This document shows, piece by piece, positions 7,892 through 16,976 of a DNA stretch of 64,000 bases (position 1 is its first letter; every line of letters starts with the position of its first letter). The stretch is from Rs1 sp029027825. Its GTDB lineage: Bacteria; Pseudomonadota; Gammaproteobacteria; Pseudomonadales; Balneatricaceae. The stretch covers positions 4,340,001 to 4,404,000 of the forward strand of contig CP093399.1 in the NCBI GenBank assembly GCA_029027825.1, given 5' to 3'. The notes beneath the pieces were generated by a model, which saw only the letters and a program-made list of their open reading frames with translations, did no database searches and was not told where the DNA came from. The position numbers were made by a program, and so were the translations under genes.

Positions 7892-8272
7892 ATGGCTCAA
7901 GGTAATCATAAGAAACTGCTAAACAAAAAAATTCGCAAAGGCGACCGGGGGTATCCGATGGCAACGGTTGCCTTTTACGGTCCCAATCAGGAAAGTGCCA
8001 GCAAAGTAGTTTGCGCTATCATAAGTTACACCGGTGGAGATCCTGCGCCCATGCAAAAATGGTTTTCTCTATCTGACTTGAGAAAGTCGGATAAGGTGAT
8101 GGGTGAAATTCTGCTTTTCATCGCCGAAAATAATGTAAAAACTGTCAGTATGATTAAACAGATAATCGGCTGTCCTCACGAGGAGGGAGTAGATTATCCC
8201 GAGGGTGAATATTGCGATGAATGCCGTTATTGGCGCAATCGAGACCGGTTTACTGGCGAGATGCTGCATTAA
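7892..8272 (+). CDS. Conserved small protein with a Cys/His-rich tail, unknown function
   Basis: The product is 126 residues from an ATG at 7892, preceded by GGATGAGG. A longer frame exists, but its extra 57 residues run through repeat sequence. The protein starts with a basic segment (NKKIRKGDRGYPMATVAFYGP) and has a middle alpha/beta region. It ends with CPHEEGVDYPEGEYCDECRYWRNRDR, whose Cys and His spacing suggests a zinc site. It has no signal peptide, so it is cytoplasmic. The end overlaps the start of the next gene in another frame, indicating coupling. No named family was recognised. Confidence 0.7.
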   Translation: MAQGNHKKLLNKKIRKGDRGYPMATVAFYGPNQESASKVVCAIISYTGGDPAPMQKWFSLSDLRKSDKVMGEILLFIAENNVKTVSMIKQIIGCPHEEGVDYPEGEYCDECRYWRNRDRFTGEMLH

Positions 8273-9119
8273 AATCTCATCATTACAGCGCTATCTGCTA
8301 GCGTTAATAATTTTTGGCTTTGATACTAATCTTATGGCACAGAGCAGTACTGGGGTCACTTTAGATCCGAATATTTCCCCTGTTACTGCAGGTGATTGGT
8401 ATCGACCAGCAGTACTCTCCAAATGGCAGTGGCAATTGGAGGGAGAGCTCAACACTGCATATGACGTAGCAATCTACGATGTGGATCTTTTCGATGTCTC
8501 ACGTGCCGCTATTTTGCAACTCCAGTCTTCTGGAAAAAAAGTAATCTGTTATTTTTCGGCGGGGTCCTATGAAAGCTTCCGCATAGACCAACAGCAATTT
8601 TTAGCCGTAGAACTCGGTAATAGCTTAGCTGGCTGGGATGATGAACGATGGTTAGATATACGGTCGACCAATGTCCATACTATTATGCAAGAGCGCTTAG
8701 AGCTGGCAAAACAGAAAAACTGTGATGGCGTTGAACCCGATAATATGGATGGATACGCTAATCATAGCGGTTTTGATTTGAGCGCATCTGATCAGCTCGC
8801 GTTTAATAAATTTATCGCCAATGAAGCACATCGAAGAAACCTCTCCGTGGCTTTAAAAAATGACCTTGAACAAGTTCGTGAGCTTGTCGACTTCTTTGAT
8901 TTTGCAGTGAGTGAGCAATGCTTTGAGTATCGAGAATGTGCTGCTCTTGCGCCATTTATTAAGCGGCGAAAGCCGGTGTTTAATACCGAGTACCTCAACC
9001 GCTATGTGGCTGATCCGGTAGCGCGAAAAGAACTGTGTAAAGAGTCTAACAGTCTTAAATTGAGCACTCTAATCTTACCTTTGGCGTTAAACGATACATA
9101 TAGATACAGCTGCTTATGA
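8217..9119 (+). CDS. Glycoside hydrolase family 114-like protein (endo-alpha-1,4-polygalactosaminidase type)
   Basis: The protein is about 300 residues with a TIM-barrel of the GH114 type: YDVAIYDVDLFDVS, KKVICYFSAGSYESFR, WDDERWLDIRS, NCDGVEPDNMDGYAN and NLSVALKNDLEQV. The acidic residues in DGVEPDNMD are the expected catalytic region. Family members cleave galactosaminoglycan-like exopolysaccharides. A hydrophobic stretch, SLQRYLLALIIFGF, followed by LMAQSS looks like a signal peptide placed about 20 residues inside the frame. The ATG at 8217 (after GAGGGTG) or a GTG at 8205 lies inside the previous gene, giving a 56-68-bp overlap; the true start is uncertain. Confidence 0.82.
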   Translation: MNAVIGAIETGLLARCCIKISSLQRYLLALIIFGFDTNLMAQSSTGVTLDPNISPVTAGDWYRPAVLSKWQWQLEGELNTAYDVAIYDVDLFDVSRAAILQLQSSGKKVICYFSAGSYESFRIDQQQFLAVELGNSLAGWDDERWLDIRSTNVHTIMQERLELAKQKNCDGVEPDNMDGYANHSGFDLSASDQLAFNKFIANEAHRRNLSVALKNDLEQVRELVDFFDFAVSEQCFEYRECAALAPFIKRRKPVFNTEYLNRYVADPVARKELCKESNSLKLSTLILPLALNDTYRYSCL

Positions 9120-9249
9120 AGATAGCGACGCTAGTTGAAATAATGCAAGTTCAGCTATTAGCAGTCGGATTAAATTTTCTGGCCAGCCCCATTCTGCTTA
9201 TTATGAGCCGAGTGAACAGCGTTCCGTCTCTGCGAGACGGACAGTTATT

Positions 9250-9392
9250 TCCATGCGGCGCTTAGCATAAACTCTTGATCCTAAGACGGATTGAAAATAG
9301 CCACTGCAGCTAAGGGAGGAGCTAAAATTTTTCAACACGGTCTTAAAAAAATATCTTACGAACTGAATTCGCTCTGAAGTCACAGATACAGG
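9250..9392 (-). repeat. Repeat family A copy (diverged)
   Basis: Read on the minus strand it has the family A order: CCTGTATCTGTGACTTCAGA at the left end, then GTAAGATAT, GAAAAATTTTAGCT, and GATCAAGAGTTTATGCTAAG near the right end. It fills most of the 346-bp gap between the GH114 and mvaA genes. Nothing else is visible there. Confidence 0.65.
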
Positions 9393-9465
9393 TTAAAGCA
9401 AAAAAACAGTGATTCAGGCTGAATGGTGAGTAATTAATTAGCAGGATGCTAACAGAGGGAAAAGC

Positions 9466-10773
9466 ATGCAAAGCCACTACCAAAAAGATCGAAAAATAAA
9501 CTCTAGGATAGAAAATTTCAGACATATGTCGCCTGTCGAGAGATTAGCTAAAGCCTTACAACAAGCCGATATGGATGCGCAGTGGCAAACTCAGTTTTTT
9601 ACTACTGAGCAAGCGGTTTTACCGCTAAATGTGGCCAATGCGATGATAGAAAACTTAGTCGGTAAGTTCGAACTCCCCCTCGGCATCGCCGCGAATTTTG
9701 TGATTAACGATAAGGATTATTTAATCCCGATGGTGGTAGAGGAGCCCTCGGTAGTGGCTGCCGCTTCACACATGGCTAAAATTGTTAGACGCAATGGGGG
9801 CTTTCAAATGGAAAGTGATCAGCCGATCATGCGTGCGCAAGTTCAAGTATTAGCTATTAAGGATATTGGCCGCGCTAAACAGCGATTATTAAGCATTGAA
9901 GATGAGCTGATTCGGCTGGCAAACAGCAAGGACCCGGTCTTGCTCTCCCTCGGTGGTGGCTGCCGGGGGATTGAAGTGCACTTATTTGAGGAATCCGCTA
10001 TCGGGCCAATGCTAGTGTTGCACTTATTAGTTGATGTTCGCGATGCAATGGGAGCGAATACCGTCAACACTATGGCTGAGGCGGTCGCCCCTAAAATAGA
10101 GGAAGTAACCGGTGGCAATGTTCGCTTGCGGATACTGTCGAATCTTGCCGATCGGCGTATGGTCAGAGGGAGTGTGCGGGTTAATCCTGAAACTCTAGCT
10201 ATGTCGAATTTAGCCGGGCAAGAAGTCGCCTTGGGGATAGTTGAAGCGGGTACCTTAGCGCTGATAGATCCCTATCGAGCCGCTACTCACAACAAGGGAG
10301 TAATGAATGGCATTGATCCAGTGGTGATAGCGACAGGTAACGATTGGCGAGCTGTGGAGGCTGGGGCGCACGCTTGGGCTGCACATACCGGCAGATATCA
10401 AGCATTAACCCACTGGGAAATTGACCGGCAAGGTTTTTTAAGCGGTTCGATCGAGATGCCAATGGCGCTCGGGATAGTCGGTGGTGCCACTAAGTCACAC
10501 CCTTGTGCTCAAGCTTGTTTAGAATTGCTGAATATTCAATCGGCGCAAGAGCTGGCAGAAGTAGTGGTTGCGGTAGGCTTAGCGCAAAATATGGCAGCAT
10601 TGAGAGCGCTGGCTACAGAGGGAATTCAAAAAGGTCACATGGCCCTACACGCTAGGAATGTAGCGTTAGCCGCGGGGGCGGCGAGTACTGAAGTCGATAA
10701 TCTCGCTAAAAAAATGGTACTGGAAGGGGAGATAAATATTACGCGTGCTACAAGGTTACTAAATAACAATTAG
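9466..10773 (+). CDS. mvaA: Class II hydroxymethylglutaryl-CoA reductase
   Basis: The 435-residue product matches class II HMG-CoA reductase. Motifs in order are ENLVGKFELPLGIA, VEEPSVVAAAS (catalytic Glu), LLVDVRDAMGANTVNTMAE (catalytic Asp region and dinucleotide loop), HNKGVMNGIDPVVIATGNDWRA and GHMALHARN (catalytic His). It interconverts mevalonate and HMG-CoA with NAD(P)H in the cytosol. Class II enzymes serve mevalonate breakdown or synthesis. No other mevalonate gene is nearby, so its pathway here is unclear. The start at 9466 follows AGAGGG at good spacing. A convergent small gene lies downstream. Confidence 0.95.
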   Translation: MQSHYQKDRKINSRIENFRHMSPVERLAKALQQADMDAQWQTQFFTTEQAVLPLNVANAMIENLVGKFELPLGIAANFVINDKDYLIPMVVEEPSVVAAASHMAKIVRRNGGFQMESDQPIMRAQVQVLAIKDIGRAKQRLLSIEDELIRLANSKDPVLLSLGGGCRGIEVHLFEESAIGPMLVLHLLVDVRDAMGANTVNTMAEAVAPKIEEVTGGNVRLRILSNLADRRMVRGSVRVNPETLAMSNLAGQEVALGIVEAGTLALIDPYRAATHNKGVMNGIDPVVIATGNDWRAVEAGAHAWAAHTGRYQALTHWEIDRQGFLSGSIEMPMALGIVGGATKSHPCAQACLELLNIQSAQELAEVVVAVGLAQNMAALRALATEGIQKGHMALHARNVALAAGAASTEVDNLAKKMVLEGEINITRATRLLNNN

Positions 10774-10790
10774 CCATGATTTATAGCCCC

Positions 10791-11183
10791 TCATCGCTTT
10801 ATCTGAGTTGTTACCCAAGCTTGCGCGGCAGCCAATGTATCGAAAAATTGGTAGTTGATACCAACATGATCATAAATACGACAGATTTGCGCGCGCATGA
10901 TGAAGGTTGTCGCGGCTGATACGAAAATAATAGCGGAAGCAGTTAGACCTTGCTCCCGGCGCCGGGTGCAAGCATCTTGCAAAGCTTTTTCTGCATCTGG
11001 CGGCAGCATGCTCTCATCATATAAAAAGACAACTTGCCCCCAAGAAGCCGACATGTTTTTAATGATAGCATCCATTTCCCTGCTGAATTGATCGACCAAC
11101 TCAATGTTAAAAGGGCCCTTTGAATGAATTATTAAAATGTCGCCTTCTTGCTGCAGTTGATATTCGCCATGGATGCCAAACAT
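10791..11183 (-). CDS. Small STAS/SpoIIAA-like protein, unknown function
   Basis: The 130-residue protein has no signal peptide. Alternating beta/alpha pattern (GDILIIHSKGPFNIELVDQFSREMDAII, WGQVVFLYDESML, ASAIIFVSAATTFIMRAQICRIYD, NYQFFDTLAAAQAWV) resembles SpoIIAA-like/STAS folds, which bind regulatory partners or small ligands. That resemblance is by pattern only. The gene is convergent with mvaA, with 17 bp between the stops, and stands alone. Confidence 0.6.
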   Translation of the reverse strand: MFGIHGEYQLQQEGDILIIHSKGPFNIELVDQFSREMDAIIKNMSASWGQVVFLYDESMLPPDAEKALQDACTRRREQGLTASAIIFVSAATTFIMRAQICRIYDHVGINYQFFDTLAAAQAWVTTQIKR

Positions 11184-11410
11184 AAAATTACCTAAATTTG
11201 TTCTTGCTGATAGAGACGTTTACAGCATTATGCTAATGCTCAGTTAATATACAATCTATATTTTACAGTAATGAGAATATCTAAAGTATTTGTCGTATAT
11301 GTTATCGACAGCTGAAAAAAGTTCTTTAATACTTGAAGCCAGCTTTAGATTAAATGAGACCTCAACATAGCGACTGAATTCGCATACGTTATGCCGAAAT
11401 TTAATATTAC

Positions 11411-11572
11411 GAGACCTCTGCATAACTACTGCACTCGGTAATACGGCGTTAAAAACCGGCTCAATATGCTCATTTACACCTGTAATACCCATAAACAGGG
11501 GCACACTGACTCCGCTATCTCGCCGGTTTTTGCCTTGTATTACCTTCGCTCGCAACGTTATGCAGAGGTCTC
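11411..11572. repeat. Repeat family C copy 1 (MITE-like)
   Basis: This 162-bp element has near-perfect inverted ends: GAGACCTCTGCATAAC on the left and GTTATGCAGAGGTCTC on the right. It has no coding capacity. A shared core (CTGCGCTCGGTAATACGGCG-like, then AAAAACCGGCT) also occurs in copy 2. Confidence 0.85.
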
Positions 11573-11914
11573 ATTAAAGTGTTGTTTGGCGAGCTCTTTT
11601 AAAGAGGCTCAAAATAGATGCAGAACAAAGCCCTGCGAGTCGTACAGAGAAATGGGTGCTTTATTCAGAAGCACCAAGGGGTGAAACGGGTTTGAAAAAC
11701 TCTTCCTGCACTCGTAAAAATGAAAACCAGTGCAGAGTCGGAGCCCCATTAAACAGCGGCAAAATTTAAACTGACAAGTTACTTTTCCTCCGCAGTCATA
11801 CTGCTGCGAAACGCCATGCTGTGAATCTATAACATCCCAGCTATTTTGCTTTCCCAAGGAGGGGTTAAGCAAGTATCATTGTGGGCCATATACTAGTGTT
11901 AGGACTATGTAATA
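11573..11914. other. Intergenic stretch without recognisable features
   Basis: No convincing gene, terminator or repeat was seen between the family C copy and the next gene. Short open frames here lack family features and ribosome binding sites. Confidence 0.5.
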
Positions 11915-12643
11915 ATGTCCCTTTTATTTGAAGAAATAGATAGTCAATCCTCCTCGCTCGGCGAAATTTCGCTACGTAAACGACGTATAGCGGTGTTTGG
12001 TGATAAAGATATTTATGAAGTTAAACTCGGTGACGAGTTTTTAATGTCGAGTATGTTTGTCGAAGCCGAAGAAGCCTTGGCTACCTTGGGCTTAGCTGCA
12101 TTGCAAGGCGATGATCTGAGTGTGGTAGTCGGTGGATTAGGGCTCGGGTATACGGCAGTGGCCGCTTTAAAAGATTCGCGAATTTCAGAGTTGCTGGTGG
12201 TGGATGCGCTGGAGACCGTGATCGGCTGGCACCAAGATGAGCTGGTACCGCTCGGTAAAATACTGAATGCCGATTCGCGCAGTCGCTATGTGCTGGGTAG
12301 TTTCTTCGATTTAGCGACAGATCCGAGCAGTGGTTTTGATCGTGATTGTACCGGCAAAAAGTTCGATGCAATCTTGTTAGATATTGATCACTCCCCCAGT
12401 GAATTTTTAAATAGCGCTAACGCTAGTTTTTATACCAGCAAAAACCTTGCGCTGATGGCCGAGCAGCTTAAACCTAAGGGAATATTTGCCATGTGGTCAC
12501 AAAACCTGCCGGAAGAAAAATTTGAAGCTCTGTTGAAAACAGTATTCGAAACTGTAGATTCGCAGGTGATTTCCTTTTATAACCCGTTTAAAAATGGTGA
12601 TTCGACTAACACTGTATACGTGTGTGTGAAGGGTGAACTCTAA
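11915..12643 (+). CDS. Spermidine synthase-like SAM-dependent protein
   Basis: The product is 242 residues with the spermidine-synthase/methyltransferase fold. A beta-hairpin start region (EISLRKRRIAVFGDKDIYEVKLGDEFLMSSMFVEAEEALA) is followed by the SAM-binding loop VVVGGLGLGYTAVAAL. The acidic strand end LLVVDALETVIGWH, then FDAILLDIDHSPSEFL and LKPKGIFAMWSQN follow. The usual polyamine-synthase catalytic Asp-Tyr pair could not be identified, so it may be a related methyltransferase rather than a true aminopropyltransferase. It is a single gene flanked by repeat-rich gaps. Confidence 0.75.
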   Translation: MSLLFEEIDSQSSSLGEISLRKRRIAVFGDKDIYEVKLGDEFLMSSMFVEAEEALATLGLAALQGDDLSVVVGGLGLGYTAVAALKDSRISELLVVDALETVIGWHQDELVPLGKILNADSRSRYVLGSFFDLATDPSSGFDRDCTGKKFDAILLDIDHSPSEFLNSANASFYTSKNLALMAEQLKPKGIFAMWSQNLPEEKFEALLKTVFETVDSQVISFYNPFKNGDSTNTVYVCVKGEL

Positions 12644-12951
12644 AGAACCTCTGAACAAGCTACACAGCCCAACTCTGTTACGATAAAACGGACAATTAAG
12701 AGTTGCTGATTCACCTCTTCAGGCAGCTGGCTTCGAAGGGGGGAGTCAATGATTTTTGCTATTCAGTCCTCCACTTATTAAATCTCTGGCCGTCAGTAAT
12801 ACCCTTCCCATATTGCATCTGAAGCAGCTGTTTAACTGTGCATTTGTCCTAAGCTCTTGATTTTGCACGGTTATAAAAATAATCACTAAGCTATGTTTTT
12901 TTATGCATGAGTGCATTAATTTAGCGGATGTATGGCACATCTGATCTTGAA

Positions 12952-13138
12952 GAGACCTCTGCATAACTTACCCAGAGGGTATGATAACTGCGCTCGGTAA
13001 TACGGCGTTAAAAACCGGCTAAATATGCTTATTTACACCAGTAACCCCCATAAAAAAGAGCACACTGTACCCAAAGTGAGAGTCATACTAACTCCGCTAT
13101 CTCGCTGTTCTCCGCTCGCAACGTTATGCAGATGTCTC
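12952..13138. repeat. Repeat family C copy 2 (MITE-like)
   Basis: This 187-bp element runs from GAGACCTCTGCATAACTTAC to GTTATGCAGATGTCTC. It shares the core CTGCGCTCGGTAATACGGCG with copy 1 and has a longer centre. In the same gap, 12648-12660 (CCTCTGAACAAGC) matches one arm of the hairpin at 28340-28399, and 13139-13247 is A+T-rich with nothing recognisable. Confidence 0.85.
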
Positions 13139-13247
13139 TGAGTCAAGATGTAATAGAATATTTTTTCGAAAAACAAATCAAAAATAAGCACTCATGAATA
13201 ATATTTTATTCTTTAATATCAATTTATTATGTGTATAAATTCTATAT

Positions 13248-13313
13248 ATTACAAATGAAATTTTATTTGTGATTTTATTTATAATCTTGACATGTTAAAT
13301 TAAATGCTATAAA
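13248..13313 (+). promoter_or_regulatory. Palindromic operator candidate and promoter of the peptide-transport locus
   Basis: A 26-bp near-palindrome (13248-13273) has arms ATTACAAATGAAA and TTTTATTTGTGAT. It precedes TTGACA (13287-13292) and TATAAA (13308-13313), a sigma-70-like promoter with a short 15-bp spacer. The arm ATTACAAATAAAAT recurs at 20384-20397 before another gene of the locus. A shared regulator, most simply the GntR protein at the end of the locus, is inferred. Confidence 0.55.
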
Positions 13314-13445
13314 AATATACAGAGCTTGATGATTAGGTTGCTTTTTCTAACGAATTAGTCGCCCTTATCCGGCGCTATCCAGTTTCCAACGCACAATGAA
13401 TATAAAAACAATTAATTTCGTTTAAAAGTTGAAGTGGAGGTAATC

Positions 13446-15047
13446 GTGAAAATTAGTAAACAGATAAATACAGCATTGCTGGTCGGTTTGATTGGTTTTG
13501 CAACAGTTTCTCAAGGTGCTGAAAAAGGTGGCACGTTTAATTTTGTCGCCCCATACGATGGCAGCATCCTTTCTTTAGACCCACATAAAACCAGTAAGCA
13601 GCAAGACTTATTGGTCACCTACAATATTTTCAGATCATTGTACCAGTGGAGCCCTAGTGAAAATAAGCCGGTGCTTGAATTAGCGGCTAAGGTCGATGTC
13701 TCGAACGAGGGGCGCACTCATACTTACACCTTGAAAGATGGGATTTATTTTCATAATAATCGCCAGCTAGTAGCGGATGATATTATTTATTCCTACCAGA
13801 GAATGTTGTCGATGAAACCGGTTAGTCCGAATGTTGGGCACCTGCAAGTTATTGAGGGTGCGAAAGCGTTCGAGAAAGGTGAAGTAGACCATGTATCTGG
13901 ATTGAAAAAAATCAGTGAGTTACAGTTTTCGATAACGCTCACTAAAGCGAGTAATCCCGCCTACTATTTATATCGCCCAGGTACGGCTATCGTCCCTAAG
14001 GAAGCCGTCGAGCTGGCAGGTGATAAATTTGGTTTAGCGCCGGTTGGCAGTGGCCCGTTTAAATTTGTTAATTGGGTGAAAGGCAGCGAGGTTAAATTAA
14101 CCCGCTTTGATAAGTACTATGAAGCTGGCAAACCTTATTTGGACAATGTGGTCTTTAAGATCATGCAAGAAGGGGTTTCTAGAGACATCGCCTTTAGAGC
14201 CAAAGAGTTAGATAGTATTTTGATTGAGGCCTCGCAGTACTCGCAGTATAAGACTGATGAAACGTACGCGAAGAGCTTAGTTGAAGTCGCTGAAATGTTT
14301 ACCCGGCTGGTGAGTTTGAATCCAAACTACGCGCCACTGGCGAATAAAAAAGTACGCCAAGCTATCAGCTATGCTATTGATGAGGATTTGATTAATAGGA
14401 AATTCTTAAAGGGCAAAGCCTATAACCCAGTGGGATGGTTGCCTTCAGCTTCAGAGGGGTTTGATAAAAACGCCAAGGGCTTCGGCTATGATCTAGCTAA
14501 GGCGAAAGCCTTGATGAAAGAAGCTGGCTACGAGCAGGGCTTCCCGCTCAAAATATTGGGCACCGCCAATAAATCTTATGGGGTATCAGTGGCAGAAGTG
14601 CTGGGACAGTTTTTATCTAAGATCAATATCAAGCTAACCACCCAACAGTTGGAAGGCGGAATATTGTATGACAAATTGCTGGCAAATGACTATCAGGGAA
14701 TTATTTGGTCGTTTGGCTCTGGTGCCGATCCGGTTAAGGCCTTGAAGAGATGGCATTCTAAAACTGAAAACACGTCGGGTAACTACGTTAACTACAACAA
14801 TGCTGAATACGACAAATTAGTTGATAAGGCAGAAGTTACTACTAACGCCGCTGAGCGGGTTAAATATTTACAAGCTGCGGACCAAATCTTTAAAGAAGAT
14901 GCCGCGGTTTGGATATTTAATTACAACAAAGCAGTGCTGGCGGTACAGCCTTGGGTACATGGTATCCAGCCTGTCGCGATCGAGGCGATGTATCAAGACT
15001 TTGCCGATGTGTGGGTTGATAAAAGCTCGCCACGTGCTAATCGCTAG
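13446..15047 (+). CDS. ABC transporter substrate-binding protein, peptide/nickel (SBP_bac_5) family
   Basis: The product is about 533 residues, exported (signal peptide MKISKQINTALLVGLIGFATVSQG). The family 5 signature is seen: GGTFNFVAPYDGSILSLDPHK near the N-terminus, YTLKDGIYFHNNRQLVADDIIYSYQRML, and NKKVRQAISYAIDEDLINRKFLKG. Such proteins bind oligopeptides or similar ligands in the periplasm and deliver them to Dpp/Opp-type permeases. A GTG start at 13446 is chosen because GGAGG lies at 13436-13440 with good spacing; a GTG at 13434 would place it inside the coding sequence. It is the first gene of a transporter and enzyme operon. Confidence 0.9.
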   Translation: MKISKQINTALLVGLIGFATVSQGAEKGGTFNFVAPYDGSILSLDPHKTSKQQDLLVTYNIFRSLYQWSPSENKPVLELAAKVDVSNEGRTHTYTLKDGIYFHNNRQLVADDIIYSYQRMLSMKPVSPNVGHLQVIEGAKAFEKGEVDHVSGLKKISELQFSITLTKASNPAYYLYRPGTAIVPKEAVELAGDKFGLAPVGSGPFKFVNWVKGSEVKLTRFDKYYEAGKPYLDNVVFKIMQEGVSRDIAFRAKELDSILIEASQYSQYKTDETYAKSLVEVAEMFTRLVSLNPNYAPLANKKVRQAISYAIDEDLINRKFLKGKAYNPVGWLPSASEGFDKNAKGFGYDLAKAKALMKEAGYEQGFPLKILGTANKSYGVSVAEVLGQFLSKINIKLTTQQLEGGILYDKLLANDYQGIIWSFGSGADPVKALKRWHSKTENTSGNYVNYNNAEYDKLVDKAEVTTNAAERVKYLQAADQIFKEDAAVWIFNYNKAVLAVQPWVHGIQPVAIEAMYQDFADVWVDKSSPRANR

Positions 15048-15098
15048 TCCGACGTTTGCTAGCGGGTTAACCTTTATCTGCTAGTGATTATTTAATTC

Positions 15099-15120
15099 GG
15101 TGGGCTGAATTTAGCCCACC
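15099..15120 (+). terminator. Intra-operon stem-loop after the substrate-binding protein gene
   Basis: A perfect 8-bp stem (GGTGGGCT / AGCCCACC) with a 6-base loop and no T run. Such hairpins between the binding-protein gene and permease genes usually stabilise upstream mRNA and lower downstream expression (inference). Confidence 0.65.
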
Positions 15121-15174
15121 TGTCTCCTCCTGCTGTCAGTATATTTCGGCGCAGCACCTACTATTAGTGTCATT

Positions 15175-16104
15175 ATGTTTGTATTTACGATTCGTCGTCT
15201 GTTGCAATTTATCCCGACTATTATGGGTATTACCTTAATCATCTTCGTGTTATTGAATATGATTCCCGGTAATGCTGCGCTTAGTACTGCGGGTCGTCTG
15301 GAGCTGTCTCCGGAAGTTGTCGAGCAGCTAAAAAAAGATTTAGAGCTCGATAAACCGGCTTACGTGCGCTACTTCAATTATGTCTCGCGGTTGGCGCAAG
15401 GTGATATGGGGACTTCTTATCTGCGTCGCTACGATGTCAAAGAGATTGTGCTAACGCGTTTGCCAGCGACACTAAAACTCGCCTTTACTGCGATGCTTAT
15501 CGCTATTTTGCTCGGGGTGCCGCTCGGTTTTTTTGCCGCGCTCAAGCAGGGCAGTTGGCTGGATGTGTTCGCGACGGTGATTGCGGTCGGAGGCGTCTCG
15601 ATACCGCAATTTTGGCTCGGCATTATCTTGATGTACATCTTTAGCTATAGCTTGCAGATACTGCCGACCAGTGGCTATGGCAACGGCGCCTTTATCAACT
15701 TGATAATGCCCGCTTTAACACTCGGCATAGGTTACGCCGCGATGTTGGCAAGAACCACCAGGGCGGCGGTGATAGAAGTGCTGTCAGCGGATTTTGTACG
15801 CACCGCAAAAGCCAAAGGGCTCAGTAGCGCACGGATTAATATTCGCCATGTACTACGCAATGCCCTGGTGCTGATCTTGACCACCACTGGTTTATTGTTT
15901 GGCTCGTTGATCGGCCAAACGGTGATTGTGGAGCGCTTATTTTCCTGGCCAGGTATTGGCTCGCTGTTGGTCGAATCTATTTTCCAACGGGATATCCCAG
16001 TAGCCCAAGGCTGCCTAATCGTTATTATCGTGATCTTTTTAGCGGTAAACTTACTGGTCGATGTCCTTTATCATTTTATTAACCCGCAGATTGATTATCA
16101 ATAA
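15175..16104 (+). CDS. ABC transporter permease, DppB/OppB-like
   Basis: This 309-residue inner-membrane protein has about six helices. It starts MFVFTIRRLLQFIPTIMGITLIIFVLLN, characteristic of DppB. The EAA-loop region reads YAAMLARTTRAAVIEVLSADFVRTAKAKGLS. The ending, VVIERLFSWPGIGSLLVESI and DVLYHFINPQIDYQ, is also family-typical. It forms the pore with the next gene, which it overlaps by one base (TAATG), so the two are translationally coupled. Confidence 0.93.
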   Translation: MFVFTIRRLLQFIPTIMGITLIIFVLLNMIPGNAALSTAGRLELSPEVVEQLKKDLELDKPAYVRYFNYVSRLAQGDMGTSYLRRYDVKEIVLTRLPATLKLAFTAMLIAILLGVPLGFFAALKQGSWLDVFATVIAVGGVSIPQFWLGIILMYIFSYSLQILPTSGYGNGAFINLIMPALTLGIGYAAMLARTTRAAVIEVLSADFVRTAKAKGLSSARINIRHVLRNALVLILTTTGLLFGSLIGQTVIVERLFSWPGIGSLLVESIFQRDIPVAQGCLIVIIVIFLAVNLLVDVLYHFINPQIDYQ

Positions 16105-16946
16105 TGCTTAACATTCAAAAAATGATTCGTCAAAAAAATCTATTAATCGGTGGCAGCATTGTCTTCCTCGCGATTGGGGTCGCTGTATTTGCCCCATTTA
16201 TCGCCACCTTTGATCCCATTACTGACGCTGATCTGATGCTTTCAGAAATGCCACCGGATGACAGTTTTATCTTTGGCACGGATCCACAGGGGCGGGATGT
16301 CTTCTCCCGAGTTGTCTATGGGGCTAGAGTTTCGCTCAGTGTCGGGATAGTTACCCAGGTAATTAATACCTTTATCGGGGTTAGCTTAGGCTTAGTGGCT
16401 GGGTATATGGGCAGTCGCTGGGACGATGCGATTATGGGCTTAACCAACATCATGCTCTCTATTCCAGTGGTGGTCTTTGCACTGGCGATTATGGCGGCGT
16501 TGGGCCCCGGCTTGTTTAATATCTACATCGCGTTGGGCCTGACAAACTGGGCTTACTCCTGTCGAATAACCCGCGCGCAAGTGCTGTCAGTAAAAAACAG
16601 TGACTATGTGAAAGCGGCAAAAGTGCTGGGCTACAGTCATTTCAGTATTATGTTTAGTCAAATACTACCCAATGTCTTAGGTCCGGTATTAGTGATCGCG
16701 ACACTCGGGGCTGCCGAAGCTATTTTAATGGAAGCTGCGCTGTCGTTCTTAGGGCTAGGTGCACAGCCACCGACTCCGAGTTGGGGCGGGATGCTCGCCT
16801 CGGCGCGGGAACTGTTCTTTATTGCCCCGTGGATGTCTATTTTTCCCGGGCTGGCAATCTTTATCACCGTGTTGGGTCTGAACTTGTTTGGCGATGGTTT
16901 AAGAGACTATTTAGACCCGCGCAATGTCTTAAAAAGTAAAGATTAA
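16104..16946 (+). CDS. ABC transporter permease, DppC/OppC-like
   Basis: The 280-residue inner-membrane protein has the DppC layout. An N-terminal helix is followed by the periplasmic motif FGTDPQGRDVFSRVVYGARVSL, then the EAA loop RITRAQVLSVKNSDYVKAAKVLG. AALSFLGLGAQPPTPSWGGML and FGDGLRDYLDPR complete the pattern. It pairs with the DppB-like permease and carries its substrate with the two ATPases encoded next. Confidence 0.93.
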   Translation: MLNIQKMIRQKNLLIGGSIVFLAIGVAVFAPFIATFDPITDADLMLSEMPPDDSFIFGTDPQGRDVFSRVVYGARVSLSVGIVTQVINTFIGVSLGLVAGYMGSRWDDAIMGLTNIMLSIPVVVFALAIMAALGPGLFNIYIALGLTNWAYSCRITRAQVLSVKNSDYVKAAKVLGYSHFSIMFSQILPNVLGPVLVIATLGAAEAILMEAALSFLGLGAQPPTPSWGGMLASARELFFIAPWMSIFPGLAIFITVLGLNLFGDGLRDYLDPRNVLKSKD

Positions 16947-16976
16947 GTCTGCAATTTATGATAATTGAGATTAACT

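Noticed and set aside
12648..12660. Separate insertion element
   Set aside because: Only a single 13-base arm matches the hairpin at 28340-28399; no partner arm nearby.
13139..13433. Cobalamin riboswitch before the B12 locus
   Set aside because: No B12-box sequence could be found here or before the mutase-like gene; a B12 link cannot be made on this basis.
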